This document shows, one piece after another, positions 46,410 to 54,828 of a DNA stretch of 64,000 bases; the first letter of the stretch is position 1, and the number at the start of each line of letters is the position of its first letter. Source of the stretch: an uncultured Rhodocyclaceae bacterium (GTDB taxonomy: Bacteria > Pseudomonadota > Gammaproteobacteria > Burkholderiales > Rhodocyclaceae); NCBI GenBank assembly GCA_907163075.1, contig CAJQTY010000001.1:1488001-1552000 (forward strand). The letters are read 5' to 3'. The notes beneath the pieces were generated by a model. The model saw only the letters and a program-made list of their open reading frames with translations. It had not been told where the DNA came from and ran no database searches. Position numbers and translations under genes: made by a program.

Positions 46410-47020
46410 TTCTTGCCGGATTCAGGCTGCTTGTTCTTGTTCCCAAGCATCAGGACGAGGCCATCAATGCCATTGGCGCGAACTTCCTGGTTGAACGTGT
46501 CGCGATAGTTTGTCACCAGGCTGACACCGGCTACGACGACATCGTAGACCTTCCAGCCTTCCGGCTGTTTTTCCACGGAATAATTGAGCTGAATCGGCTT
46601 CCCGCCGGGCTGCAGGATTTCGGTCCGGACCACCACATCCGTATCGTCACCTTGCACCTTGGTCGGCTTGTAGCGCACGCTCTGATCCTTGTAGCCGGTC
46701 AGGGCATTGGAGTAGGTGCGGACGAGCAGCGTCTTGAATTCCTCCGACAGACGCTTCTTCTGCTCGGGCGTCGCCTGTCGCCAGTCCTTGCCCATCGCCA
46801 GCGCCGTCATGCGCTGAAAATTGAAGTGCGGCAACACCTTGGCCTCAACCAGCTCGATCGCCTTCCTGGTATTGCCACTCTGAATATCCTTGTCCTGGCG
46901 GACGATGGTCAGGACGTCATCCGTGACCTTCTTGATCAGGGCATCAGGCGAATCTTCCTGGGCAAATACCGAAGCAACCAACAGAAAAACGCCAAAAAGC
47001 AGCGAAAACAACGATCTCAT
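46406..47020 (-). CDS. mlaC: Periplasmic phospholipid-binding protein MlaC
   Basis: This 204-residue protein starts MRSLFSLLFGVFLLVASVFA (signal peptide), at ATG 47020 with GGAAAGAGAG upstream. The mature protein contains MTALAMGKDWRQATPEQKK and RYKPTKVQGDDTDVVVRTEI, typical of the MlaC/Ttg2D fold. It carries phospholipid between MlaA at the outer membrane and MlaFEDB at the inner membrane. A 22-codon upstream extension is not used. Confidence 0.95.
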   Translation of the reverse strand: MRSLFSLLFGVFLLVASVFAQEDSPDALIKKVTDDVLTIVRQDKDIQSGNTRKAIELVEAKVLPHFNFQRMTALAMGKDWRQATPEQKKRLSEEFKTLLVRTYSNALTGYKDQSVRYKPTKVQGDDTDVVVRTEILQPGGKPIQLNYSVEKQPEGWKVYDVVVAGVSLVTNYRDTFNQEVRANGIDGLVLMLGNKNKQPESGKK

Positions 47021-47061
47021 CTCTCTCTTTCCAAATAACCCGACTCGCCCGCAAGCGCCCT

Positions 47062-47805
47062 TCAGTAACAACGGCTCTGCTCGCATTCCTGGTCCTCACG
47101 GCCTTCGATGGGGGCTTTGCCATCGTTGATCTCGCTGTGACGGTTTTGCAGATAGGCATCGCGAATGTAGTTGTACTTGTCGAACGCCGCCTGCTCGACG
47201 ACCTTGTCGGTCGGCAGGAAACTCGCGCGCAGATCGATAAAGCGCACACCGACCAGCGTATTGCGCAACGCGACATCATCGACCCGCCAGACCGGATCGG
47301 CATAGCTGTCGACGGCCCAGCCAAAGGTATCGCGCGTGGTGCGCGGCCCGATGAGCGGCCAATACAAGTACGGACCGTCGCCGACGCCCCATTTGCCAAG
47401 CGTCTGACCGAAGTCTTCGGTATGCTTCTCAAGCCCCATTTCGCTGGCCACGTCGAAAACTCCGCCAATGCCGATCGTCGTATTGATCAGCAAGCGCCCG
47501 ACGTCGGAAAGCGCGTCGCCGCCCTTGCCCTGCAAGAGGTTGTTGACCGCCGTCCATACATCGTAAATGTTGCCGAAGAAGTTCCCGACACCGGCCCTCA
47601 CGGGCAGCGGCGCCGCCGCGTCATAGCCTTGAGCAACCGGCTTGAGCACCAGATCAAGGCCCTCGTTCACCGTGAACATGGCACGGTTGAAACCTTCAAA
47701 GGGATCCTTGGGATTATTTGCCGTCGTCGCGCAGCCGGTCAGGCCACTGATAACTGCAGCCGCCAACGCCAAAGAAAACGTGCGCTTTACCATTTGGTTC
47801 TTCAC
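47062..47805 (-). CDS. mlaA: Outer-membrane lipoprotein MlaA (VacJ)
   Basis: This 247-residue protein has a lipoprotein signal with the lipobox SGLTGC (C25). The mature protein shows DPFEGFNRAMFTVNEGLD, the classic VacJ start, then PVRAGVGNFFGNIYD and LINTTIGIGGVFDVA, and YLYWPLIGPRTTRDTFG. It takes phospholipid from the outer leaflet and hands it to MlaC. It lies between mlaD and mlaC, an order common in betaproteobacteria. Confidence 0.97.
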   Translation of the reverse strand: MKNQMVKRTFSLALAAAVISGLTGCATTANNPKDPFEGFNRAMFTVNEGLDLVLKPVAQGYDAAAPLPVRAGVGNFFGNIYDVWTAVNNLLQGKGGDALSDVGRLLINTTIGIGGVFDVASEMGLEKHTEDFGQTLGKWGVGDGPYLYWPLIGPRTTRDTFGWAVDSYADPVWRVDDVALRNTLVGVRFIDLRASFLPTDKVVEQAAFDKYNYIRDAYLQNRHSEINDGKAPIEGREDQECEQSRCY

Positions 47806-47820
47806 GAACGACCCTTCCCG

Positions 47821-48294
47821 TTATTGCTTGTCCGGAGTATCGGACGCCTTGTTGAACATGAACTGACTGATCAGTTTCTCCAGCACCACTGCCGACTGCG
47901 TTTTGGCCACGACATCGCCATCTTTCAACATCTTCTCCTCTCCGCCGGCATCGAGCCCGATGTACTGTTCGCCGAGCAGACCGGCCGTCAGGATGGAGGC
48001 GAAAGTGTCTTTCGGAAAATGGTAGCGGCCGTCGATCGTCAGCGTCGTGACGGCTTCGTAGGTTTCAGGACTGAAACGGATTTCCGTCACCCGCCCGACA
48101 ACCACGCCAGCACTTTTCACCGGGCCGCGCACCTTCAGGCCTCCGATGTTATCAAACTTGGCCGTCAACTGGTAAGTCTCGGCAAAATTGGCCGACGAGA
48201 GGTTGCCCACCCTTAGTGCCAAAAACAACAGTGCGGCAAAACCAAGCAGCACAAAAAAACCCACCCAGAGATCAAGCAACTTGCGACTCATCAA
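47821..48294 (-). CDS. mlaD: MCE-domain protein MlaD
   Basis: This 157-residue protein has one N-terminal membrane helix (LWVGFFVLLGFAALLFLALRV) and an MCE domain (FDNIGGLKVRGPVKSAGVVVGRVTEI). MlaD hexamers form the periplasmic part of the lipid channel in MlaFEDB. It overlaps mlaE by four bases (ATGA) and is followed by mlaA after 15 bases. Confidence 0.97.
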   Translation of the reverse strand: MMSRKLLDLWVGFFVLLGFAALLFLALRVGNLSSANFAETYQLTAKFDNIGGLKVRGPVKSAGVVVGRVTEIRFSPETYEAVTTLTIDGRYHFPKDTFASILTAGLLGEQYIGLDAGGEEKMLKDGDVVAKTQSAVVLEKLISQFMFNKASDTPDKQ

Positions 48295-49097
48295 AGCCCC
48301 CGGAACATGAAGGAGGTCAAAACAAAATCCAGCGCCAGTATGGCCAGCGCCGAATACACCACCGTTCTTTTGATCGAACTCGAAACGCCCTCGGCAGTCG
48401 GCACTGCATCGTAGCCTTCGAAAACAGCAATCAGGGAAACAGCAACCCCAAATACAAAGCTTTTCACCACGCCATTCCAGATATCGAAGCGGAAGTCGAC
48501 CGACCCCTGCATCTGCGACCAGAAAGCACCTTCGTCGACACCGATCAGGACGACACCGACGAGGTAGCCGCCGAAGACGCCGATCGCTGAAAACAGGGCC
48601 GCCAGCAGGGGCATCGAGATGACCCCGCCCCAGAAGCGCGGCGCCACCACCCGCGCAATCGGATTGACCGCCATCATGTCCATCGCCGTGAGCTGCTCGG
48701 TGGCCTTCATCAGACCGATTTCGGCCGTAATCGACGAACCGGCACGTGAAGCGAAGAGCAGCGCCGCAACCACCGGTCCCAACTCACGCGTCAGCGACAG
48801 GGCGACCAGGACCCCGAGCGCCTCGGACGAACCATAGCGCTGCAAAGTCTCATAGCCCTGCATGCCCAGCACCATGCCGATGAACAGTCCGGAAACCAGA
48901 ATGATCAGCAGCGACTGGAAACCGGCGAAGTAGATTTCACGAATCGTCAGATGGATACGACGGAACGACTGCCCGGAGTAGATCAGGATCATGACAAAGA
49001 AGCGCGCGGCAAAGCCCAGCCGCTGCAGCCCATTGTTTACCCGGTGGCCCGTACCCCGGATCAGCGCGATCACGGCCGAAAGGCTCCTATCAACCAC
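48291..49097 (-). CDS. mlaE: Phospholipid ABC transporter permease MlaE
   Basis: This 268-residue permease starts from a GTG at 49097. FVMILIYSGQSFRRIHLTIRE, the LVSGLFIGMVLGMQGYETL segment and the GSSEALGVLVALSLTRELGPVVAALLF region mark the MlaE/TTG2B family, with five hydrophobic helices. It forms the membrane part of MlaFEDB. The overlap with mlaF is eight bases and with mlaD four, so the genes are coupled. Confidence 0.97.
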   Translation of the reverse strand: MVDRSLSAVIALIRGTGHRVNNGLQRLGFAARFFVMILIYSGQSFRRIHLTIREIYFAGFQSLLIILVSGLFIGMVLGMQGYETLQRYGSSEALGVLVALSLTRELGPVVAALLFASRAGSSITAEIGLMKATEQLTAMDMMAVNPIARVVAPRFWGGVISMPLLAALFSAIGVFGGYLVGVVLIGVDEGAFWSQMQGSVDFRFDIWNGVVKSFVFGVAVSLIAVFEGYDAVPTAEGVSSSIKRTVVYSALAILALDFVLTSFMFRGL

Positions 49098-49902
49098 TGG
49101 CGCCCTCCCGCATCAACTCCTGGTCGAAAGGAAGCGCCGGATAATGGAAATGCACGGGACCGTCGGCTTCGCCAAAAACGAACTGGTGAACAAAAGGATC
49201 GGAGGACGCGCGTATCTCGTCCGGGGTGCCTTGCGCCACGATCTGCCCGTCGGAGACAAAATACACATAATCGACGATCTGCATGGCTTCCTGGACATCA
49301 TGAGTGACCAGGAGCGTCGTCGCCCCGAGCGCATCATTGAGCTTGCGGATGAGCTGGCCGATGACTCCCATCGAGATCGGGTCGAGCCCGGCAAACGGCT
49401 CGTCATACATGATCAGCATCGGGTCGAGCGCGATCGCCCGCGCCAGCGCAACGCGCCGCGCCATGCCACCAGACAGCTCGGAAGGCATCAAATCGTGGGC
49501 GCCGCGCAAGCCGACGGCATTGAGCTTCATCATGACCATGTCGCGAATCATCTCTTCCGGCAGATCGGTATGCTCGCGCATCAGGTAGGCGACGTTGTCG
49601 AAAACGGAGATGTCGGTAAACAACGCCCCGAACTGGAACAGCATCCCCATGCGCCGACGCATGGCGTAAAGCTCCGAATGATCCATGTCCGGCACCGACT
49701 GCCCATCGACCAGCAGTTTGCCGCTGGTTGGCTTGAGCTGGCCGCCGATCAGGCGCAACAGGGTGGTTTTTCCGCAGCCCGAGTTCCCCATGATGGCAAT
49801 GAGCTCGCCGCGAGGGATCGCCATGGTGATTCCCTTGAGGATCGCCCTGTCGTCGTAAGCGAAATTGATGTCGGTAATATTGACCAAGCTTTCGGCTGGC
49901 AC
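49090..49902 (-). CDS. mlaF: Phospholipid ABC transporter ATP-binding protein MlaF
   Basis: This 270-residue ATPase powers the Mla complex. It starts at GTG 49902 (VPAESLVNITDINFAYDD) with AGGA seven bases upstream and a TATAAT-like -10 about 30 bases before it; longer frames upstream would overlap the divergent gene. Walker A is MGNSGCGKTTLLRLIGGQ, the signature is PSELSGGMARRVALARAI, and Walker B is LIMYDEPFAGLDP. It begins the leftward operon mlaF-E-D-A-C-B. Confidence 0.94.
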   Translation of the reverse strand: MPAESLVNITDINFAYDDRAILKGITMAIPRGELIAIMGNSGCGKTTLLRLIGGQLKPTSGKLLVDGQSVPDMDHSELYAMRRRMGMLFQFGALFTDISVFDNVAYLMREHTDLPEEMIRDMVMMKLNAVGLRGAHDLMPSELSGGMARRVALARAIALDPMLIMYDEPFAGLDPISMGVIGQLIRKLNDALGATTLLVTHDVQEAMQIVDYVYFVSDGQIVAQGTPDEIRASSDPFVHQFVFGEADGPVHFHYPALPFDQELMREGASG

Positions 49903-49932
49903 AACCGTATCCTGTTGAAAAAATAGGGGCCG

Positions 49933-49938
49933 ATTATA
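49933..49938 (-). promoter_or_regulatory. -10 box candidate of the mla operon
   Basis: On the minus strand the sequence reads TATAAT about 30 bases upstream of the mlaF GTG start. A strong -35 box at the best spacing is not clear. It supports the GTG start at 49902 against starts further upstream in the same frame. Confidence 0.45.
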
Positions 49939-50032
49939 CCCGAATCCCCCTGCCCCTTCCGCCAAAAATACACAGCCATACAATTGTGGAATAATGGAAT
50001 AACCAGTTTTCTGGATCGACAACACTCCATTC

Positions 50033-51493
50033 ATGGCCGCCACCCCGGACTTCCCCTTGACGGAAAAACCCTTGCTGCTCGTCGTTGACGACGATCCACT
50101 GATTTCCGACACGCTGAGCTTTTCGATGAGTTCCGCATTCGAAGTCATCACCAGTCATTCCCGGCCGCACTGCATCCAGTTGCTCCGTCAGCTGCGCCGC
50201 ATGCCGGAACTGGCCCTGATCGACCTCGGGCTGCCGCCGCTGCCGCACCGCCCGGACGAGGGTTTCGCGCTGATTTCGGATCTCCTGAAGCTATCCCCGG
50301 AAATCCGGATCGTCGTTCTTTCCGGCCAGAGCGATGCCGGCAATGCCCGCCACGCGCGCACCCTGGGCGCCGCCGATTTCGTCGCCAAACCGTGCAGCCC
50401 GACGGAACTGCACAAGATCCTGCAACGTTCCCTGAGCTATCGCTCGCTTGACGAGAATCGCGCGCAGGACACTTCGGCATCGCCACTGATCGGCAACAGC
50501 CCGGCCATCCAGAAGCTCAGGCTGCAGTTGCGGCAATACGCCGACTCACCGTTTCCCGTCCTCATCGAGGGCGAGTCGGGCTGCGGCAAGGAAATCGTCG
50601 CCAACAGTTGCCTGCACCAGGATACGAAACGCCGCAACAAGCCCTTTCATGCGCTCAATTGCGCCGCGATTTCTCCCAGTCTGGTCGAGCCCACGCTGTT
50701 TGGCTACGCCAAGGGCGCGTTTACCGGCGCCGTCAGCGCCAAGTCCGGCTATTTCGAAGACGCCGCGGACGGTACGCTGTTCCTTGATGAAATCGGCGAG
50801 TTGCCGCTCGAACTGCAGGCGAAACTGTTGCGAGTGCTCGAGAACGGCGAATATCAGCGCGTCGGCGAGACGCAGAAGCAGATCAGCCACGCCCGCATCA
50901 TCGCCGCCACCAACCGCGATCTGCGCAAGGAAATCCGCGCTGGCAACTTCCGCGCGGATCTCTACCATCGTCTTTCCGTCTTTTCGATCAGCGTCCCGCC
51001 GCTACGCGAGATGGACGACGACAAGCTGCTCCTGCTCGATCACTTCCGGCAACGCTACGCCGCGCCGGCGCAAGCCGCCTTTGTCCTTTCCGACGAGGCA
51101 CGCGCCCTGTGGTCACGCTATGCGTTCCCCGGCAATGTGCGCGAACTGCGCAACATCGTCATCCGCCTGACCGCAAAATATCCGGGGCAGACCGTGCAAA
51201 GCAGCGCGCTGGAAGCCGAGCTGGACCTGCAAGATGAGCCGGTCGCTCCGATCGCCGCCCCGGCGGTCGGCGCCGAGGGCGATGTGCTGATCGTGGCGGC
51301 GACCCGGCGCCTGCAGCAGCCGGAACCGTTCAGCCTCGACCGGCTGCTCGCAGAAACCGAACAGAACTATGTTGAAGCCGCGCTGCAACTGGCGCATGGC
51401 AACGTCAGCCAGGCCGCGCGCCTGCTCGGCATCAACCGCACCACGCTATACAACCGCATGGAATCCCTGGCCAAGGAGCAAAATGTATCTTGA
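50033..51493 (+). CDS. Sigma-54-dependent response regulator of the pilus locus
   Basis: This 486-residue regulator has an N-terminal receiver (LLLVVDDDPLISDTLSF) with the acceptor aspartate in LALIDLGLPPLP and lysine in DFVAKPCSP. The central AAA+ domain has Walker A VLIEGESGCGKE and the sigma-54 contact loop GAFTGAV within FGYAKGAFTGAVSAKSG. The C-terminal Fis-type helix-turn-helix is GNVSQAARLLGINRTTLYNRM. No histidine kinase is coded nearby, so its signal comes from elsewhere. It overlaps the next gene by 11 bases, so it is part of the assembly operon. No sigma-54 promoter (TGGCAC-N5-TTGC) was noticed in the window. Confidence 0.93.
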   Translation: MAATPDFPLTEKPLLLVVDDDPLISDTLSFSMSSAFEVITSHSRPHCIQLLRQLRRMPELALIDLGLPPLPHRPDEGFALISDLLKLSPEIRIVVLSGQSDAGNARHARTLGAADFVAKPCSPTELHKILQRSLSYRSLDENRAQDTSASPLIGNSPAIQKLRLQLRQYADSPFPVLIEGESGCGKEIVANSCLHQDTKRRNKPFHALNCAAISPSLVEPTLFGYAKGAFTGAVSAKSGYFEDAADGTLFLDEIGELPLELQAKLLRVLENGEYQRVGETQKQISHARIIAATNRDLRKEIRAGNFRADLYHRLSVFSISVPPLREMDDDKLLLLDHFRQRYAAPAQAAFVLSDEARALWSRYAFPGNVRELRNIVIRLTAKYPGQTVQSSALEAELDLQDEPVAPIAAPAVGAEGDVLIVAATRRLQQPEPFSLDRLLAETEQNYVEAALQLAHGNVSQAARLLGINRTTLYNRMESLAKEQNVS

Positions 51494-52910
51494 ACATTTC
51501 GGACTCCGTGAAGCGCCGTTTCGCATCACGCCGCACACCGAATTCTTTTTTGCCGGCGCCAACCGGGGAGCCACGCTCGAAGCCCTGGTCTACGCCATCA
51601 CCCACGACGAAGGCATCGTCAAGGTCAGCGGTGAAGTGGGCAGCGGCAAAACCATGCTGTGCCGGATGCTGCTGGAAAAGCTTCCGGACAACGTGGAAAC
51701 GGTCTATCTCGCCAACCCCTCGCTGTCGCGCAATGAAATTCTCCACGCCATCGCCGAGGAATTGCGGGCGCCACTGCCGGAAGGCCGCGCCCATCTCCTG
51801 TTGCGCTCCCTGCAGGAACGGCTGCTGGCCATTTACGCCGCCGGACGTCAGGTCGTCGTCATGATCGACGAAGCGCATGCCATGCCGCCCGAGACGCTGG
51901 AAGAAATCCGCCTGCTTTCCAATCTCGAATCCAACCGGCACAAACTCCTGCATATCGTCCTCTTCGGCCAGCCGGAACTCGATGAGCACCTGAACGAAAG
52001 CAGCATGCGTCAGCTCAAGGAGCGGATTACACACAACTTCGTGCTCGAGCCTTTGCTGCGCCGGGATATCGGCAACTACCTGATGTTCCGCATGCGGGCT
52101 GCGGGATATCACGGTCCCGATCTATTCACCGCCAGCGCCGTACGGCTGATCAGCAAAGCCTCCGAGGGACTGACGCGGCGCATCAACATCCTGGCCGACA
52201 AGGCGCTGCTCTCGGCCTATTCCGAAGACAGGCACCAGATCGACGGCAAACAGGTCAGCGCCGCAATCCGCGATGCCCAGTTCAACCCGATGCGTGACGG
52301 CTACGCCAAACCATTGACCTGGATCGCCGGCGCCGGCGTGGTCGTGATCGCTGCCGTTCTGGCTTACCTCGCAGGCAGCCACCAGACGGCCAGCGAAACC
52401 CCGCCGCCGCCCGCGACAGCAGCGGTGGAAGCCGCTGTTCCCGCAGTCCCTGCGGCAAGCCCACCCGAGGCGCCAGCGGCACCCGCACCTGACGCCACGG
52501 TGGCCGTTCCAGCGGAAGAAACCCCGGGGTCCAAGAACGCCGCCGCGAACATCGCCGCAACCACTGCGCCGCCGACGCCGCGTGCCGACGTACCGCCACG
52601 CCTTGCCGAACGCATCGCCGCCACTGAAGAATGGTTGAAAACGGTCCCGGACACGCACTACTTCATTCAAGTGCTCGGCGCCGAATGGATCGCCCGGCGC
52701 GAGGTCGAGATTTTTCTCGAAAGCAGCGGCAAGGTGCTCGACCCGCAGCAAATCCGCGTCTATCGCTCCAGTCTGAGCGGCCGGGACAGGCTCGGCGTCA
52801 TCTACGGGGACTACCCGACGCGTGAGGCGGCCAACGCGGACTTGACAAAACTTGCCAGGCTCACCCCGGCTAGCCGCCCCTATGTCAGGGAGGTCAGCAA
52901 GCTGCGCTAG
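51483..52910 (+). CDS. ExeA/MshM-like AAA ATPase with C-terminal SPOR-like domain
   Basis: This 475-residue protein starts at ATG 51483 with AAGGAG upstream. The N-terminal AAA domain begins MYLEHFGLREAPFRITPH and carries Walker A VSGEVGSGKTMLCRMLLE and Walker B VVVMIDEAHAMPPE. A membrane helix (LTWIAGAGVVVIAAVLAYLAG) near residue 285 leads into a proline- and alanine-rich linker of about 90 residues. The C-terminus (THYFIQVLGAEWIARREVEI, YGDYPTREAANADL) looks like a SPOR peptidoglycan-binding domain. ExeA-like ATPases help build secretins through the cell wall, so this joins ATPase and wall binding in one protein. Confidence 0.88.
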   Translation: MYLEHFGLREAPFRITPHTEFFFAGANRGATLEALVYAITHDEGIVKVSGEVGSGKTMLCRMLLEKLPDNVETVYLANPSLSRNEILHAIAEELRAPLPEGRAHLLLRSLQERLLAIYAAGRQVVVMIDEAHAMPPETLEEIRLLSNLESNRHKLLHIVLFGQPELDEHLNESSMRQLKERITHNFVLEPLLRRDIGNYLMFRMRAAGYHGPDLFTASAVRLISKASEGLTRRINILADKALLSAYSEDRHQIDGKQVSAAIRDAQFNPMRDGYAKPLTWIAGAGVVVIAAVLAYLAGSHQTASETPPPPATAAVEAAVPAVPAASPPEAPAAPAPDATVAVPAEETPGSKNAAANIAATTAPPTPRADVPPRLAERIAATEEWLKTVPDTHYFIQVLGAEWIARREVEIFLESSGKVLDPQQIRVYRSSLSGRDRLGVIYGDYPTREAANADLTKLARLTPASRPYVREVSKLR

Positions 52911-52962
52911 CGCGTGCTTATAGCAGCGTCCACGTGACATCCAGCCAATACGAATCAGTCAT

Positions 52963-52991
52963 TTGAACAAAAATCCTACGTGATATGATAA
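52963..52991 (+). promoter_or_regulatory. Sigma-70-like promoter candidate before the secretin gene
   Basis: TTGAAC (52963-52968) and TGATAA (52986-52991) are 17 bases apart, and the overlapping TATGAT gives an alternative -10. It lies 17 bases before the ATG of the secretin gene, so the transcript would have a short leader. The 97-base gap to the preceding gene is the largest in this operon until mshE. It could therefore be an internal start for the assembly genes. Confidence 0.4.
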
Positions 52992-53007
52992 TTTCACACA
53001 TCAACCC

Positions 53008-54828
53008 ATGAGATTGAGCATGCTGAGAATCGCTGGCGCCACACTGATTGCGCTTCTGCTCACTGCCTGCGCACCGTCGACGCTGAGTGGCGGTCCATCG
53101 TCCGGACACTTGCGTACGGACGATATCGCCAGGCCGCAGGGCACGATCCCACAGCCCGTGCAGCAGAGCGTCTCGCTTCCCCGGCCGAAAGCTACCGTAA
53201 AAACCGAGACTTATAGCGTCGTGGTCAACAACGTCAAGGTGCAGGACCTACTCTTCGCGCTGGCCCGCGATGCCAAGCTCAACGTGGACATCCATCCCGG
53301 AATTTCTGGCGCCGTCACCATGAACGCCATCGACCAGACCCTGCCGCAGCTCCTCAGCCGCATCGCAAAGCAGGTCGACATGCGTTTTGAGCTGGACGGC
53401 CCGAATCTCGCCGTAATGCCCGACACGCCCTACCTCAAGAACTACAAGATCGACTACGTCAACATGGCGCGTGACGTTACCGGCACGGTGTCGACCAACA
53501 CGCAGATATCGACCAGCGCCTTGTCGACCAGCGGTGCGGGAGCATCCGGCGGCAGCAACACATCGCGCATTCAGATCGAGAACAAGTCGAGAAACCGCTT
53601 CTGGGAATCGCTTGAGAAAAATCTCAAGGACTTGCTGTACGAAACCGACAAGATATTCCCGGAAGGCTCCACCGAAACCGTGATGGAGCAAAACACGTCG
53701 CAGAGCACCACCGGCACCGGCACCGCCTCCCCGACCATCAATGCCGCGCGCGGCAGCCAGATCACCCAGACCCTGGCCGGCAGCCCGAATCCTGCAGCCA
53801 TCCAGAACAGCGGGGCGACGGTCGTAAAACGCATGACTTTCCGCGAAGCCGCGTCAGTGATTTCCAGCCCGGAATCGGGAGTGATAACCGTCCGCGCCAC
53901 CTCGCGGCAACACGAAAAAGTGCAGGAATTCATCGACCGAGTGATGGGCAGCGCCCGCCGCCAGGTGCTGATCGAAGCCACGATCGTCGAGGTCACGCTC
54001 AGCGACGGCTACCAGCAGGGCATCGAGTGGAGCCGCATCACCAGCGGCTCCGAGTACAGCATAACGCGGCCGACATTGACGACCAATGTTCCCAACGCCG
54101 TTTCGCCGTATGTCCTTAAGTATTCGAAGATCAATCCGCTCAATCTCTTGTCGACCGTCGAACTGCTGCGCTCGTTCGGCGACGTGAAAGTGCTTTCCAG
54201 CCCCAAACTGTCGGTTCTCAACAACCAAACCGCAACGCTCAAGGTGTCCGAGGACTACGTCTATTTCAACGTCAAGTCGGACACCACGACAACCGCCAAT
54301 GTCGGCACCACGATCGGCGTCACGACCACGCCCCAATCGGTTTCCGTCGGTTTCTTCATGAGCCTGACGGCGCAGATCAGCGATGGGGATACCGTAACGC
54401 TGAATGTACGCCCGTCGATCTCCAGTATCTCCGAGTTGAAGCGCGATCCCAACCCGATCATCCCGACCAGCATACCGAACTACATACCGCAAATTCGCAC
54501 GCGCGAAATCGAATCCATGATGCGCATCGAAAGCGGTGACATCGCGGTTCTTGGCGGACTGATGGAGGACCGCTCGGACAACAAGACGGGCCGCGTTCCA
54601 GGCTTGGGCAACGTGCCGTTCTTCGGCGAAATATTCAATACGCGCGCCAATTCGTCGTCGAAGTCGGAACTGGTCATTCTCCTGCGCCCGACGGTGATCA
54701 GGGACGCCTCGATCAATGGCGACTACAGCGCGTTCAAGGACTCCCTGCCAGGCAAGGATTTCTTTGCCCCGGCGCAGGTTTTCCAGCCGTTCACCCTGCC
54801 TGAACAGCAAGTGGAGCAACGCCCGTGA
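53008..54828 (+). CDS. mshL: MshL-like secretin lipoprotein
   Basis: This 606-residue protein should form the outer-membrane pore of an MSHA-type pilus. The lipobox LLLTAC gives lipidated C21. NVKVQDLLFALARDAKLNVDIHPG is the N-domain, and RMTFREAASVISSPESG-like sequence leads to the secretin core. The C-terminal signature is near SGDIAVLGGLMEDRSDNKTG and VPGLGNVPFFGEIFNTR, then LVILLRPTVI. A serine- and threonine-rich stretch near residues 150-260 (including TISTNTQIS-like sequence) matches MshL better than PilQ. The stop overlaps the next start (GTGA). Confidence 0.9.
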   Translation: MRLSMLRIAGATLIALLLTACAPSTLSGGPSSGHLRTDDIARPQGTIPQPVQQSVSLPRPKATVKTETYSVVVNNVKVQDLLFALARDAKLNVDIHPGISGAVTMNAIDQTLPQLLSRIAKQVDMRFELDGPNLAVMPDTPYLKNYKIDYVNMARDVTGTVSTNTQISTSALSTSGAGASGGSNTSRIQIENKSRNRFWESLEKNLKDLLYETDKIFPEGSTETVMEQNTSQSTTGTGTASPTINAARGSQITQTLAGSPNPAAIQNSGATVVKRMTFREAASVISSPESGVITVRATSRQHEKVQEFIDRVMGSARRQVLIEATIVEVTLSDGYQQGIEWSRITSGSEYSITRPTLTTNVPNAVSPYVLKYSKINPLNLLSTVELLRSFGDVKVLSSPKLSVLNNQTATLKVSEDYVYFNVKSDTTTTANVGTTIGVTTTPQSVSVGFFMSLTAQISDGDTVTLNVRPSISSISELKRDPNPIIPTSIPNYIPQIRTREIESMMRIESGDIAVLGGLMEDRSDNKTGRVPGLGNVPFFGEIFNTRANSSSKSELVILLRPTVIRDASINGDYSAFKDSLPGKDFFAPAQVFQPFTLPEQQVEQRP

